DNA from: Aestuariibacter salexigens DSM 15300
Lineage (GTDB): Bacteria; Pseudomonadota; Gammaproteobacteria; Enterobacterales; Alteromonadaceae
DNA length: 64,000 bases
Direction of reading: 5' to 3'
Assembly: GCF_000429145.1 (NCBI RefSeq)
Contig: NZ_AUBH01000004.1
Coordinates: 124,001 to 188,000 of the forward strand
Both the position numbers and the translations under genes were made by a program. Positions 46,180 through 54,138 of this stretch are shown here, piece after piece (position 1 is the first letter of the stretch; each line of letters begins with the position of its first letter). Under the pieces are notes generated by a model. The model was not told the DNA's origin. It saw only the letters and a program-made list of their open reading frames with translations, and made no database searches.

Positions 46180-47538
46180 ATGGGTGATTCACTCCAGGCA
46201 AAATACTCTCAGAAGCAACTTAAGGACATTAATGATGCCCTTGAGCTGGGACGTTTTGTGTCGGTTCGTAAGACCCTGCATGAGCTCCCCGCTTCGTATG
46301 TGGCACTGCTGCTAGAATCCAGCCCGACAAAAACCCGTGACGAACTGTGGAAGCTGCTCGATGAGGACTTCCACAGTGACGTAATCGAAGAACTGTCAGA
46401 AGAGGTCCGTAACGGCATTATCCGTAAGATGGTGCCCGCCGAGATTGTCGATGTACTGGAAGACATGGACACCGACGATCTGGCAGAAACTCTTAGCAGC
46501 TTGCCCGAAGACGTGGTGCAGGGCGTTCTGCGCTCAATGGATTCACAAGACAGGCACAGGGCAGAACAAGCCCTATCCTACGGCGAAGAAACCGCTGGTT
46601 TTATCATGAATACCGATACTATCACGCTGCGCCCCGAGGTCAGTGTCGATGTAGTATTACGTTATTTGCGCCTGAAAGGCGAACTGCCTCACAACACCGA
46701 TATGTTCTATGTGGTGAATCGCAATGACACCCTGATCGGCACAGTGCCCGTTACACGGTTATTGATTTCGGTGCCCGAGACCACCGTTGAAGAGCTCATG
46801 GACGATGAGCCCGAGGCGATTCCGGTCGACATGCCTGATGACCAGGTTGCCAGCCTGTTCGAACGTCATAACTGGTTATCTGCCCCAGTGGTTAACGACA
46901 AACATCACCTGGTTGGACGGATCACCATTGATGACGTGGTTGATATTATTCGTGAAGATGCGGAACACTCAATGATGAGTATGGCCGGTCTGGATGACGA
47001 GGAAGATACCTTCGCACCGGTGATGCAAAGTACAAAACGCCGTTCGATATGGCTGGGTGTTAATTTGGTCACAGCCCTGCTGGCTGCGATGGTCAGTGAT
47101 ATCTTTGAAGCCACACTGGCACAGCTTGCCGTACTTGCGATTCTGAATACCATTGTGCCCAGCATGGGCGGGGTAGCTGGGAATCAGACCCTGACTCTGG
47201 TAATCCGTGGTATGGCACTCGGTCACGTAAACCCCGGCAATGCGCGCTGGCTGATCAGTAAAGAGCTTGCGATAGGCTTTTTAAACGGCGTGATATGGGC
47301 AGTACTGATTGCATCAGTTGTCGCATTGTGGAAACAGGATTGGTATCTGGGTGTCATTATTGCGTTTGCGATGATGGTCAATATGATTGCGGCTGGCCTG
47401 GCCGGCGCCACCCTGCCACTCATCATGAGAAAGCTGCGCATCGACCCGGCTCTGGCCGGCAGCGTCATTCTGACCACTATTACGGATGTGGTCGGTATCT
47501 TCGCCTTCCTGGGTACTGCCACGCTATTTTTACTCTAG
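46180..47538 (+). CDS. mgtE: MgtE family magnesium transporter
   Basis: 452 residues: an N-terminal MgtE superhelical domain (VIEELSEEVRNGIIRKMVPAEI... DDLAETLSSLPEDVVQGVLR), two CBS domains (about 135-255, ending VGRITIDDVVDIIREDAEH) and five membrane helices with PSMGGVAGNQTLTLVIRGMALG. The gating and selectivity elements are in the usual places. No Mg riboswitch is visible in the short (89-base) upstream gap. It follows npr, as in some marine gammaproteobacteria. Confidence 0.94.
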   Translation: MGDSLQAKYSQKQLKDINDALELGRFVSVRKTLHELPASYVALLLESSPTKTRDELWKLLDEDFHSDVIEELSEEVRNGIIRKMVPAEIVDVLEDMDTDDLAETLSSLPEDVVQGVLRSMDSQDRHRAEQALSYGEETAGFIMNTDTITLRPEVSVDVVLRYLRLKGELPHNTDMFYVVNRNDTLIGTVPVTRLLISVPETTVEELMDDEPEAIPVDMPDDQVASLFERHNWLSAPVVNDKHHLVGRITIDDVVDIIREDAEHSMMSMAGLDDEEDTFAPVMQSTKRRSIWLGVNLVTALLAAMVSDIFEATLAQLAVLAILNTIVPSMGGVAGNQTLTLVIRGMALGHVNPGNARWLISKELAIGFLNGVIWAVLIASVVALWKQDWYLGVIIAFAMMVNMIAAGLAGATLPLIMRKLRIDPALAGSVILTTITDVVGIFAFLGTATLFLL

Positions 47539-47654
47539 CCTTTACATTTATTGAGCGAGCACAAGTGGCGACATTTTGCCTTTGCTAGGCTGTTTGCCTT
47601 TGCTAGACTAACCGTCGGTTGATTTATACCCGCCATACATACTAAACCACACTT

Positions 47655-48722
47655 ATGTCCCACGATACCGAGGAAATGTTGTTTCTTTCCGCCTTGTTAG
47701 TCGACATCAAACCCCTTAAGGTTATTCGTCAACTATTGAGCATGTCTATCTCTCCGATTCTGATCACTGACGCGGGAAGGCTCGATAGCGGTTACCGAAT
47801 AATCTACGCCAATCGTGCATTTTGTCGGTTGACGGGCTACGAACTGGCCGAATTAGTCGGTCAAAGCCCGCGTATTTTCCAGGGCAAGGACAGTCATAAA
47901 GAAACCATTCAGCGATTGGGTAGAAAGTTAAAAGAAACCGGCTATTTTCGTGGTACCTCAGTAAACTATCGCAAAGACGGCAGTGCCTATCCGCTTGAGT
48001 GGGACATCTCGCCCATCCGGGATGAACAGGGTAAGATTAAGTTTTTTATATCGATTCAACGGGATTTAAGCATGCTGGTTGGTGTGGCAGAACAGTTCAA
48101 AGATATCAATGAATCCGCCAGGCATTTTATTCATCATGTCAAAACAGCAAACCAGGATGACGAATCGATTGTGCAAGAAACCACGGCGCTTCTCAACAAG
48201 CTAAAAGACAATGCCATGCTCTACTCATCCCCAATATTTGAAGACGACGCGTTTTTCGACTTTGACGCTGAGCCACTCTCTGCACACGCAGCCAACAAAA
48301 AAGCAGCAATGTCGGCATCCGAATACCTGCAAAAAGAAAATCTCACAAAAGATGAACTGTCTACATTGCTGACCTGCATATCACAGCTTGAGGAAGATAT
48401 TGCTCTGCTAAGTTCATTTCCCAATCAGCAGCAGCGTTTCGGTGATGTTGAAAGCACCTTTAGAGAATTATCCGACGCTATCTTTTTTTTGGTTGAATTT
48501 ACCGATACTGCCCTGGCACTACAGGAAGTCGCCGACTGCATGGCTACCAGTGATGTCAGTACCAGTAATCGCATGATCATTGAATTTCTGCACTCCTTAC
48601 TAAATGAGCTGGATGGCTGGATCCGTTCAGTGTTTGTCGATCAAAACAGCGACAACGTGCATGAAGGCGCAGGCAACATTGTCTCCTCAGCAAAACAGAT
48701 TGCGGCATTATTAAGAGCCTGA
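47655..48722 (+). CDS. PAS-domain protein with helical C-terminus
   Basis: 355 residues. One PAS domain (about 25-140) reads IIYANRAFCRLTGYELAELVGQSPRIFQGKDS and NYRKDGSAYPLEWDISPIRDEQG. The segment corresponding to the LOV flavin-cysteine has Pro, so no photocycle is expected. The remaining ~200 residues are mostly helical without recognised kinase, GGDEF or EAL motifs, so the output is unknown. It is a single gene between mgtE and the ABC pair. Confidence 0.75.
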   Translation: MSHDTEEMLFLSALLVDIKPLKVIRQLLSMSISPILITDAGRLDSGYRIIYANRAFCRLTGYELAELVGQSPRIFQGKDSHKETIQRLGRKLKETGYFRGTSVNYRKDGSAYPLEWDISPIRDEQGKIKFFISIQRDLSMLVGVAEQFKDINESARHFIHHVKTANQDDESIVQETTALLNKLKDNAMLYSSPIFEDDAFFDFDAEPLSAHAANKKAAMSASEYLQKENLTKDELSTLLTCISQLEEDIALLSSFPNQQQRFGDVESTFRELSDAIFFLVEFTDTALALQEVADCMATSDVSTSNRMIIEFLHSLLNELDGWIRSVFVDQNSDNVHEGAGNIVSSAKQIAALLRA

Positions 48723-48826
48723 TTGTTTATCAGCACATTACAAATTTCGTAACACTCTGAAATGTCACTACTGTGCGCGCTCTGCTACTCTGGGTCAGTT
48801 AACACGGAAAAGACCAAGGATCACGC

Positions 48827-49705
48827 ATGTTACACATCAAAAACCTCACAAAAACATATGATAACGGGGTCAAAGCGCTAAATGGCGTTAATCTCTCCAT
48901 TGATAAGGGAATGTTCGGACTGCTAGGGCCAAATGGCGCTGGCAAATCCTCCCTGATGCGCACCATCGCGACGTTGCAGTTGCCAGATACTGGCAGCATC
49001 CAGTTCGATGAACTTGATGTGTTGAAGCAGCCCAATGAACTGCGTGAAAGGCTTGGCTATCTGCCGCAGGATTTCGGTGTTTATCCGCGCATCAGCGCAG
49101 CGGATTTACTCGACCATCTGGCCATTCTGAAAGGCTTGACCAATAAGGGCGAGCGCAAAGAGGTGGTAGATGGCCTGTTGGCCCACACCAACTTATTCCA
49201 ACATCGCAAAAAAGCGGTCAGCGGTTTTTCCGGCGGCATGCGCCAACGCTTCGGTATCGCGCAGGCATTGCTCGGCAATCCGGATTTATTGATTGTAGAT
49301 GAACCCACTGCCGGCCTGGATCCGGAAGAGCGGAATCGTTTTCACAATTTATTGGTCAGCCTCGGCGAGGAAAAAGTGATCATCCTGTCGACGCACATTG
49401 TCGATGATGTTTCTGAACTTTGCAGCAATATGGCGGTGCTTGGTTCTGGGCAAATCCTGCTCGAAGGTAATCCAATTGAGGTCACTACCCGCTTGAATGG
49501 TCGCATCTGGCGCAAAGCGGTGTCATTGCAGGAAGCCGAACAAATGGAGCAAAGCCTGAATGTTATTTCTAAAAGACTACTGGCGGGCCAGACGCTGATC
49601 CATGTGCTGGCGGATGAGGCGCCTGAGGGATTTGAACGCACACCGGCTACGCTGGAAGATGTGTACTTCTCGACGCTGAATGCTTCACGTAGCCAAGCAG
49701 CGTAA
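48827..49705 (+). CDS. ABC transporter ATPase, partner of the permease-M1 fusion
   Basis: 292 residues; Walker A GPNGAGKSSLMR, LPQDFGVYPRISAADLLDHL, signature SGGMRQRFGIAQALLG, Walker B LLIVDEPTAGLDP and switch His ILSTHIVDDV. It lies 13 bases before the ATG of the giant permease fusion and is clearly its energising subunit. This ABC-2-type pair is common in Alteromonadales and Bacteroidetes; the cargo is unknown. Confidence 0.9.
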   Translation: MLHIKNLTKTYDNGVKALNGVNLSIDKGMFGLLGPNGAGKSSLMRTIATLQLPDTGSIQFDELDVLKQPNELRERLGYLPQDFGVYPRISAADLLDHLAILKGLTNKGERKEVVDGLLAHTNLFQHRKKAVSGFSGGMRQRFGIAQALLGNPDLLIVDEPTAGLDPEERNRFHNLLVSLGEEKVIILSTHIVDDVSELCSNMAVLGSGQILLEGNPIEVTTRLNGRIWRKAVSLQEAEQMEQSLNVISKRLLAGQTLIHVLADEAPEGFERTPATLEDVYFSTLNASRSQAA

Positions 49706-49718
49706 AGGGAGCAGGATA

Positions 49719-52700
49719 ATGCTAACCAAAATGCTCTCATTCGAGTGGCGCTATTTTACTAAGCAGCCCTCCTTTATTGTTACCGGACTGGTGTTCTTTT
49801 TGCTGCCGTTTTTGGCCATGACCATCGATAACGTACAAATTGGTGCCACCGCCAATGTTAACTTCAACAGCCCGTTTGCTATCACTCAGGCCATTTTGAT
49901 TTTGGGAATATTTTCTATGTTCCTGGTGGTTAATTTTGTGTCTGACACTGCGCTGAGAAATGACAGCAGCAAGATGGCTGAAATCGTCTGCACTAAGCCG
50001 GTATCAGCCTGGCAATACCAGCTGGGCCGGTTTTTTGGCGCTTATCTGGTGTGTGTCACGATATATGCAATGGTACCGCTTGGCCTGTTCCTTGGTGCCA
50101 TTATGCCGTGGGTTGATAGCGAGCGTCTGGGTCCCAATACGCTGGCGATGTATGCCCTGCCCTTCGTATACTTTTCACTGACCACGCTGTTTGTTTTATC
50201 GGCAATTTTTTATGCTGCCGCGCTAAAGTTTCGCTCTCAGGTGGCAGTCTACCTGGTCGCCGTCGGTCTGTTTATTTTATATGTCGTGTCGGGCAATCTG
50301 CTCGATGACCCTGCATACCGTTCATTAGCCGCCCTGGCGGACCCATATGGCCTGCGCGCGTTTGCGGACCAGACCCGTTATTGGACAACGTTTGAACGTA
50401 ATAACCAGCTGGTCGAATTCAGCGGTATCGTGCTGCAAAACCGTCTCATCTGGCTACTTGCCGGGATCATTATTCTGGCGTTGTTTGGCGGGTTGAGAAA
50501 AGGTCTTAGCCTCTACGTACCAAAGGATAAAAAGAAAAAGAACAAGCAGGAGAAGGTTGAAGCAGTGCCGATGACTAATCGTCTGGATTACAAGCCACGT
50601 GGCCACCGTAACCTGCTGCAGTTCTGGACGCGCACACGGTTTGAGATAAAGCAAATCATGACCAGCCCCGGGTTCTACATTCTACTGGCGTTCTCTGCTT
50701 TTAATCTGATTGCACAATTAATTGACCCATCGGCGCTGTATGACGCTCCAAACTGGCCGCTGACCCAGGACATGCTGAACCTTATCAGTGGCGCTTTTGG
50801 CCTGATGATGATCATCATTGTTACCTACTACAGCGCCGAGGCCGTGTGGCGAGAACGCTCTGTTGGCATGGGTGATATCGTCGACAGCATGCCGGTATTC
50901 AACTTAAGTTTCTGGTTGTCCAAGCTGATTGCCGTCTGTCTGGTGTTTCTGTCCATTTACACCGTCTCAGCACTGGTGACGATTTGCTATCAGTTAATAA
51001 AAGGCTATGGCTATCTGGACCTTGGACAGTACGCCATTACAATCGGCTTTTTCTTTATGCCGACGTGGATATTGCTGGCGATTCTGGCGTTTTTAATTCA
51101 GGCCATGAGCCCGAATAAATATGTCGGTATGCTGATATTCGTTGGTTACTTCTTTGTCTCTATTGCCTTCGGTGAGTTGGGGCTTGAACACAACATGTAC
51201 AACTATGCCGCGGCGCCGCAGATGCAATACTCGGACATGAACGGCTTCGGCTGGTATCTGACTACGCAAACCTGGTACCTGCTGTATTGGAGTTCATTAG
51301 CATTGATTTTCTGTGTTATCAGCTACGGACTATGGCAGCGCGGTCCACAGGTGCCATTGAAAGCGCGCTTTTCTATGCTCACCTACAACGTTGGTCGCAG
51401 CGGTCTTATCCTTGCTGCCCTGGGCTTTGTCGGGTTTGTTACCACCGGCGCTGTAATCTATCACAACACGCAGGTGAAAAATGTCTATTTCACCAGCGAC
51501 CAGTTGGAAGATTTACAAGAGGCCTATGAGCGGCAATTTGGTCAACACCTGGATGACAATATTCCGGTGATCACTAAAGTGGATACCAGTGTGGATATCT
51601 ACCCTTACCAGCAACGCATTGAAGCCAGCGCTGACATCGTATTTGAGAACCGCTACGACACACCTATAGAAAAGTTTTTGGTCGGCTTACCGCAGTCAAC
51701 GCCAATGGTGGAGCTGACGATGCAGGGCGGAACCCTTGGCGAGACCATAGGTGATTTCCGTACTGCCTGGTTTATCTTCGATGAGCCTCTAATGCCAGGC
51801 GAGCAACGCACTGGCGCTATGAAGGTAGTGCGTGAACACGACGGCTTCAGGGATAGCAATTTTGATACCTTATTGCTTGAGAATGGCACCTTCATTAACA
51901 ACGCCGAGCTGTTTCCGACGTTTGGCTACAATGAAGGCTTTCAAATTTCAGATCGCCATGAACGCCGCAAGAGGGGACTACCAGAATTGCAGCGCGCCTG
52001 GCCACTGGAAAGTGAACAGCACCAGCGTGAAGGATTCTTTGGCAAAGGTGGCGCTGAAATCATGTTCTCTGCCACCCTGTCTACCAGCGACGACCAATTT
52101 GCCATTGCGCCGGGTTATCTGACCAGACAGTGGCAGGAGAATGGCCGCAATTATTATCGCTATGAAATGGATAAACCCATGCTCAACTTCTTCTCTTTAA
52201 TGTCTGCCAATGTGGCGGCGAAGAAAGAAGAATATAAAGGTATCAGCATTGAGGTGTACTACCATCCTGCACACTACTGGAACGTAGATCGCATGATGGA
52301 GAGCGTGCGCGACTCCATCGACTACTTTACTGAGGTATTCGGACCTTATCAGCATAAACAAGTGCGTATCATCGAATTCCCCGGTTATCGCAGCTTTGCA
52401 CAAAGTTTTGCCAATACGGTGCCTTATTCTGAGCGAATTGGATTTATCACTGATATCAGAGACGACGCGCATATTGATCCGGTCTACTATGTGACTGCGC
52501 ACGAGGTTGCTCACCAATGGTGGGCGCATCAGGTCATCCCGGCTAACGTTCAGGGCAGCGCAATCATTTCTGAAAGTCTGTCACAGTACAGCGCACTGAT
52601 GGTCATGAAACGTAAGTATGGTGAAGCCAAACTGCGTACCTTCCTGACCTATGAGTTGGACAGCTATCTGCGCGGTCGCAGCACTGAACTGATCAGGGAA

Positions 52701-53282
52701 ATACCGATGCTACGGGCGGAAAATCAGCAATACATCCATTACCGTAAAGGCTCAGTGGTGATGATGGCACTGGCCGATAAGCTGGGCGATGATCACGTTA
52801 ATGCTGCACTGAAATCCTTGGTCGATACCTGGTATGGTCGCACCGATCGTTACCCCACCACGTTAGATTTGGTGAATGCGCTGAAGCTAGGTGCTACCCA
52901 GGAAGAGCAGGACTTCATCGACGCGCAGTTTACTGAAATCACACTTTATGAGCTGATTACTAAAAGTGCGAAGGCAGAGCAGAGCGATACGGGTTACACC
53001 GTCACTCTGGATATTGATGCCAAGCGCTTCGTTGCAGATGGCGAGGGTCAGGAGCAGGAGCAGACCATGGAAGAATGGGTAGATATCGTGCTTTTTGCCA
53101 ATGACCCGGATGACTTTGCCGGTGACACGGACGTGTTGTATCAGCAAAAGCACAAGCTGGTGAGCGGCGAAAATCAGGTTGTCATTAACGTTGAGCAAAA
53201 GCCCGCTTATGCAGGTGTCGATCCGTTTGTGCGCTACATAGACCGGGATACGGATAATAATATCCTGCCGGTATCAGAGTAA
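49719..53282 (+). CDS. ABC-2 permease fused to an M1-family peptidase-like domain
   Basis: About 1187 residues. The first ~600 residues carry two sets of membrane helices of ABC-2 permease type (FEWRYFTKQPSFIVTG at the start, and TRFEIKQIMTSPGFYILLAFSAFNLI near 320). The C-terminal ~600 residues form an M1-like extracytoplasmic domain with zinc motif HEVAHQWW (HEVAH 928-932) and a Glu about 20 residues later (SESLSQYSA). The aminopeptidase GxMEN motif is replaced by FANTVPYSE, so exopeptidase activity is doubtful. GGAGCAGGA lies just upstream; the first possible start 13 codons earlier overlaps the ATPase gene. Confidence 0.88.
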   Translation: MLTKMLSFEWRYFTKQPSFIVTGLVFFLLPFLAMTIDNVQIGATANVNFNSPFAITQAILILGIFSMFLVVNFVSDTALRNDSSKMAEIVCTKPVSAWQYQLGRFFGAYLVCVTIYAMVPLGLFLGAIMPWVDSERLGPNTLAMYALPFVYFSLTTLFVLSAIFYAAALKFRSQVAVYLVAVGLFILYVVSGNLLDDPAYRSLAALADPYGLRAFADQTRYWTTFERNNQLVEFSGIVLQNRLIWLLAGIIILALFGGLRKGLSLYVPKDKKKKNKQEKVEAVPMTNRLDYKPRGHRNLLQFWTRTRFEIKQIMTSPGFYILLAFSAFNLIAQLIDPSALYDAPNWPLTQDMLNLISGAFGLMMIIIVTYYSAEAVWRERSVGMGDIVDSMPVFNLSFWLSKLIAVCLVFLSIYTVSALVTICYQLIKGYGYLDLGQYAITIGFFFMPTWILLAILAFLIQAMSPNKYVGMLIFVGYFFVSIAFGELGLEHNMYNYAAAPQMQYSDMNGFGWYLTTQTWYLLYWSSLALIFCVISYGLWQRGPQVPLKARFSMLTYNVGRSGLILAALGFVGFVTTGAVIYHNTQVKNVYFTSDQLEDLQEAYERQFGQHLDDNIPVITKVDTSVDIYPYQQRIEASADIVFENRYDTPIEKFLVGLPQSTPMVELTMQGGTLGETIGDFRTAWFIFDEPLMPGEQRTGAMKVVREHDGFRDSNFDTLLLENGTFINNAELFPTFGYNEGFQISDRHERRKRGLPELQRAWPLESEQHQREGFFGKGGAEIMFSATLSTSDDQFAIAPGYLTRQWQENGRNYYRYEMDKPMLNFFSLMSANVAAKKEEYKGISIEVYYHPAHYWNVDRMMESVRDSIDYFTEVFGPYQHKQVRIIEFPGYRSFAQSFANTVPYSERIGFITDIRDDAHIDPVYYVTAHEVAHQWWAHQVIPANVQGSAIISESLSQYSALMVMKRKYGEAKLRTFLTYELDSYLRGRSTELIREIPMLRAENQQYIHYRKGSVVMMALADKLGDDHVNAALKSLVDTWYGRTDRYPTTLDLVNALKLGATQEEQDFIDAQFTEITLYELITKSAKAEQSDTGYTVTLDIDAKRFVADGEGQEQEQTMEEWVDIVLFANDPDDFAGDTDVLYQQKHKLVSGENQVVINVEQKPAYAGVDPFVRYIDRDTDNNILPVSE

Positions 53283-53305
53283 ATTCGCCTGTCGGTAAAA
53301 TAGTA

Positions 53306-53332
53306 AAAAGCCCTCTCTCGAGGGCTTTTTTA
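53306..53332. terminator. Bidirectional Rho-independent terminator
   Basis: AAAAA, GCCCTC, loop TCTC, GAGGGC, TTTTTT: a symmetric hairpin with A/T tails that can stop both the permease-M1 gene (plus) and the convergent SDR gene (minus). Confidence 0.9.
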
Positions 53333-54112
53333 TTTCAACTGCTGCACAAACCCGTTCACTTTGCGCACCAACCAGCGTGGGTAGTGGGTTGCCCACTGCA
53401 CCAGTACTTTATTGGCTAATTTATCCACAAACACAACATCGTTGTTGGCACAGGCATTGTAAGCCTGCTTTGCCAACGATTCAGGTGAAGCTTTGAACAC
53501 GCCTGGGATCAGCTTTTCCAATCCCCCCGCTTCGTTCATCATGGCTGTTTTTGTTACACCCGGACATACGCAGGTAACGGTCACGCCAGTACCGCTTAAC
53601 TCCTGTGAAATACCTTCCGAAAACGACAGTACGAATGCTTTGGTCGCACCATAAACTGTGAAGCCTGGGGTCGGCATAAAGCCCGCTATCGAGGCGATGT
53701 TTACAATTTTCCCTTTGCCTCTGGCCAACATTGGCGCGATAAACATCTGGGTCATATTCACAAGCGACTGAATGTTAAGTTGCATAAGATTATTCAGCTT
53801 CACAGGATCGGATTCGGCAAACTTTTCGACCTGCATCATGCCGGCATTGTTGATAAGAATATCAACATTAATGCCCTGCTTTTCGAGATCGTTAAAAAGT
53901 GCCGTTGGCGCGCCAACGGGGATAAGGTCAACCGCTTCGCAATGCACCTTGACCGAAAAAGCTGCGCTTAATTCCGCTGCCAGTTCCAACAGCCGTTCTT
54001 CGTTGCGGGCAACGAGCACCAAATCGTGACCATGTCGGGCAAACTCATAGGCAAGACAGCGGCCAATGCCCTCGGATGCGCCAGTGATAAGTGCAGTCTT
54101 AAGCTTTTTCAT
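53330..54112 (-). CDS. Short-chain dehydrogenase/reductase (classical SDR)
   Basis: About 260 residues. NAD(P)-binding motif TGASEGIGRCLAYEFARHG near the N-terminus, NNAGMMQVEKF, and the catalytic YGATKAFVLSFSEGISQEL (Tyr-x3-Lys). Arg after the glycine motif suggests NADPH preference. The ATG at 54112 has GGGAG five bases upstream; an in-frame ATG four codons earlier does not. The substrate is unknown. It lies downstream of arcB by only 26 bases but has its own terminator. Confidence 0.9.
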   Translation of the reverse strand: MKKLKTALITGASEGIGRCLAYEFARHGHDLVLVARNEERLLELAAELSAAFSVKVHCEAVDLIPVGAPTALFNDLEKQGINVDILINNAGMMQVEKFAESDPVKLNNLMQLNIQSLVNMTQMFIAPMLARGKGKIVNIASIAGFMPTPGFTVYGATKAFVLSFSEGISQELSGTGVTVTCVCPGVTKTAMMNEAGGLEKLIPGVFKASPESLAKQAYNACANNDVVFVDKLANKVLVQWATHYPRWLVRKVNGFVQQLK

Positions 54113-54138
54113 CAGTACTCCCATTGAAAAGTGGGGAT

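Noticed and set aside
47655-48722. LOV photoreceptor domain in the PAS protein
   Set aside because: The segment GQSPRIFQG lines up with the LOV motif GRNCRFLQ, but the flavin-binding Cys is Pro. This form is also common in ordinary PAS domains, so light sensing is not supported.
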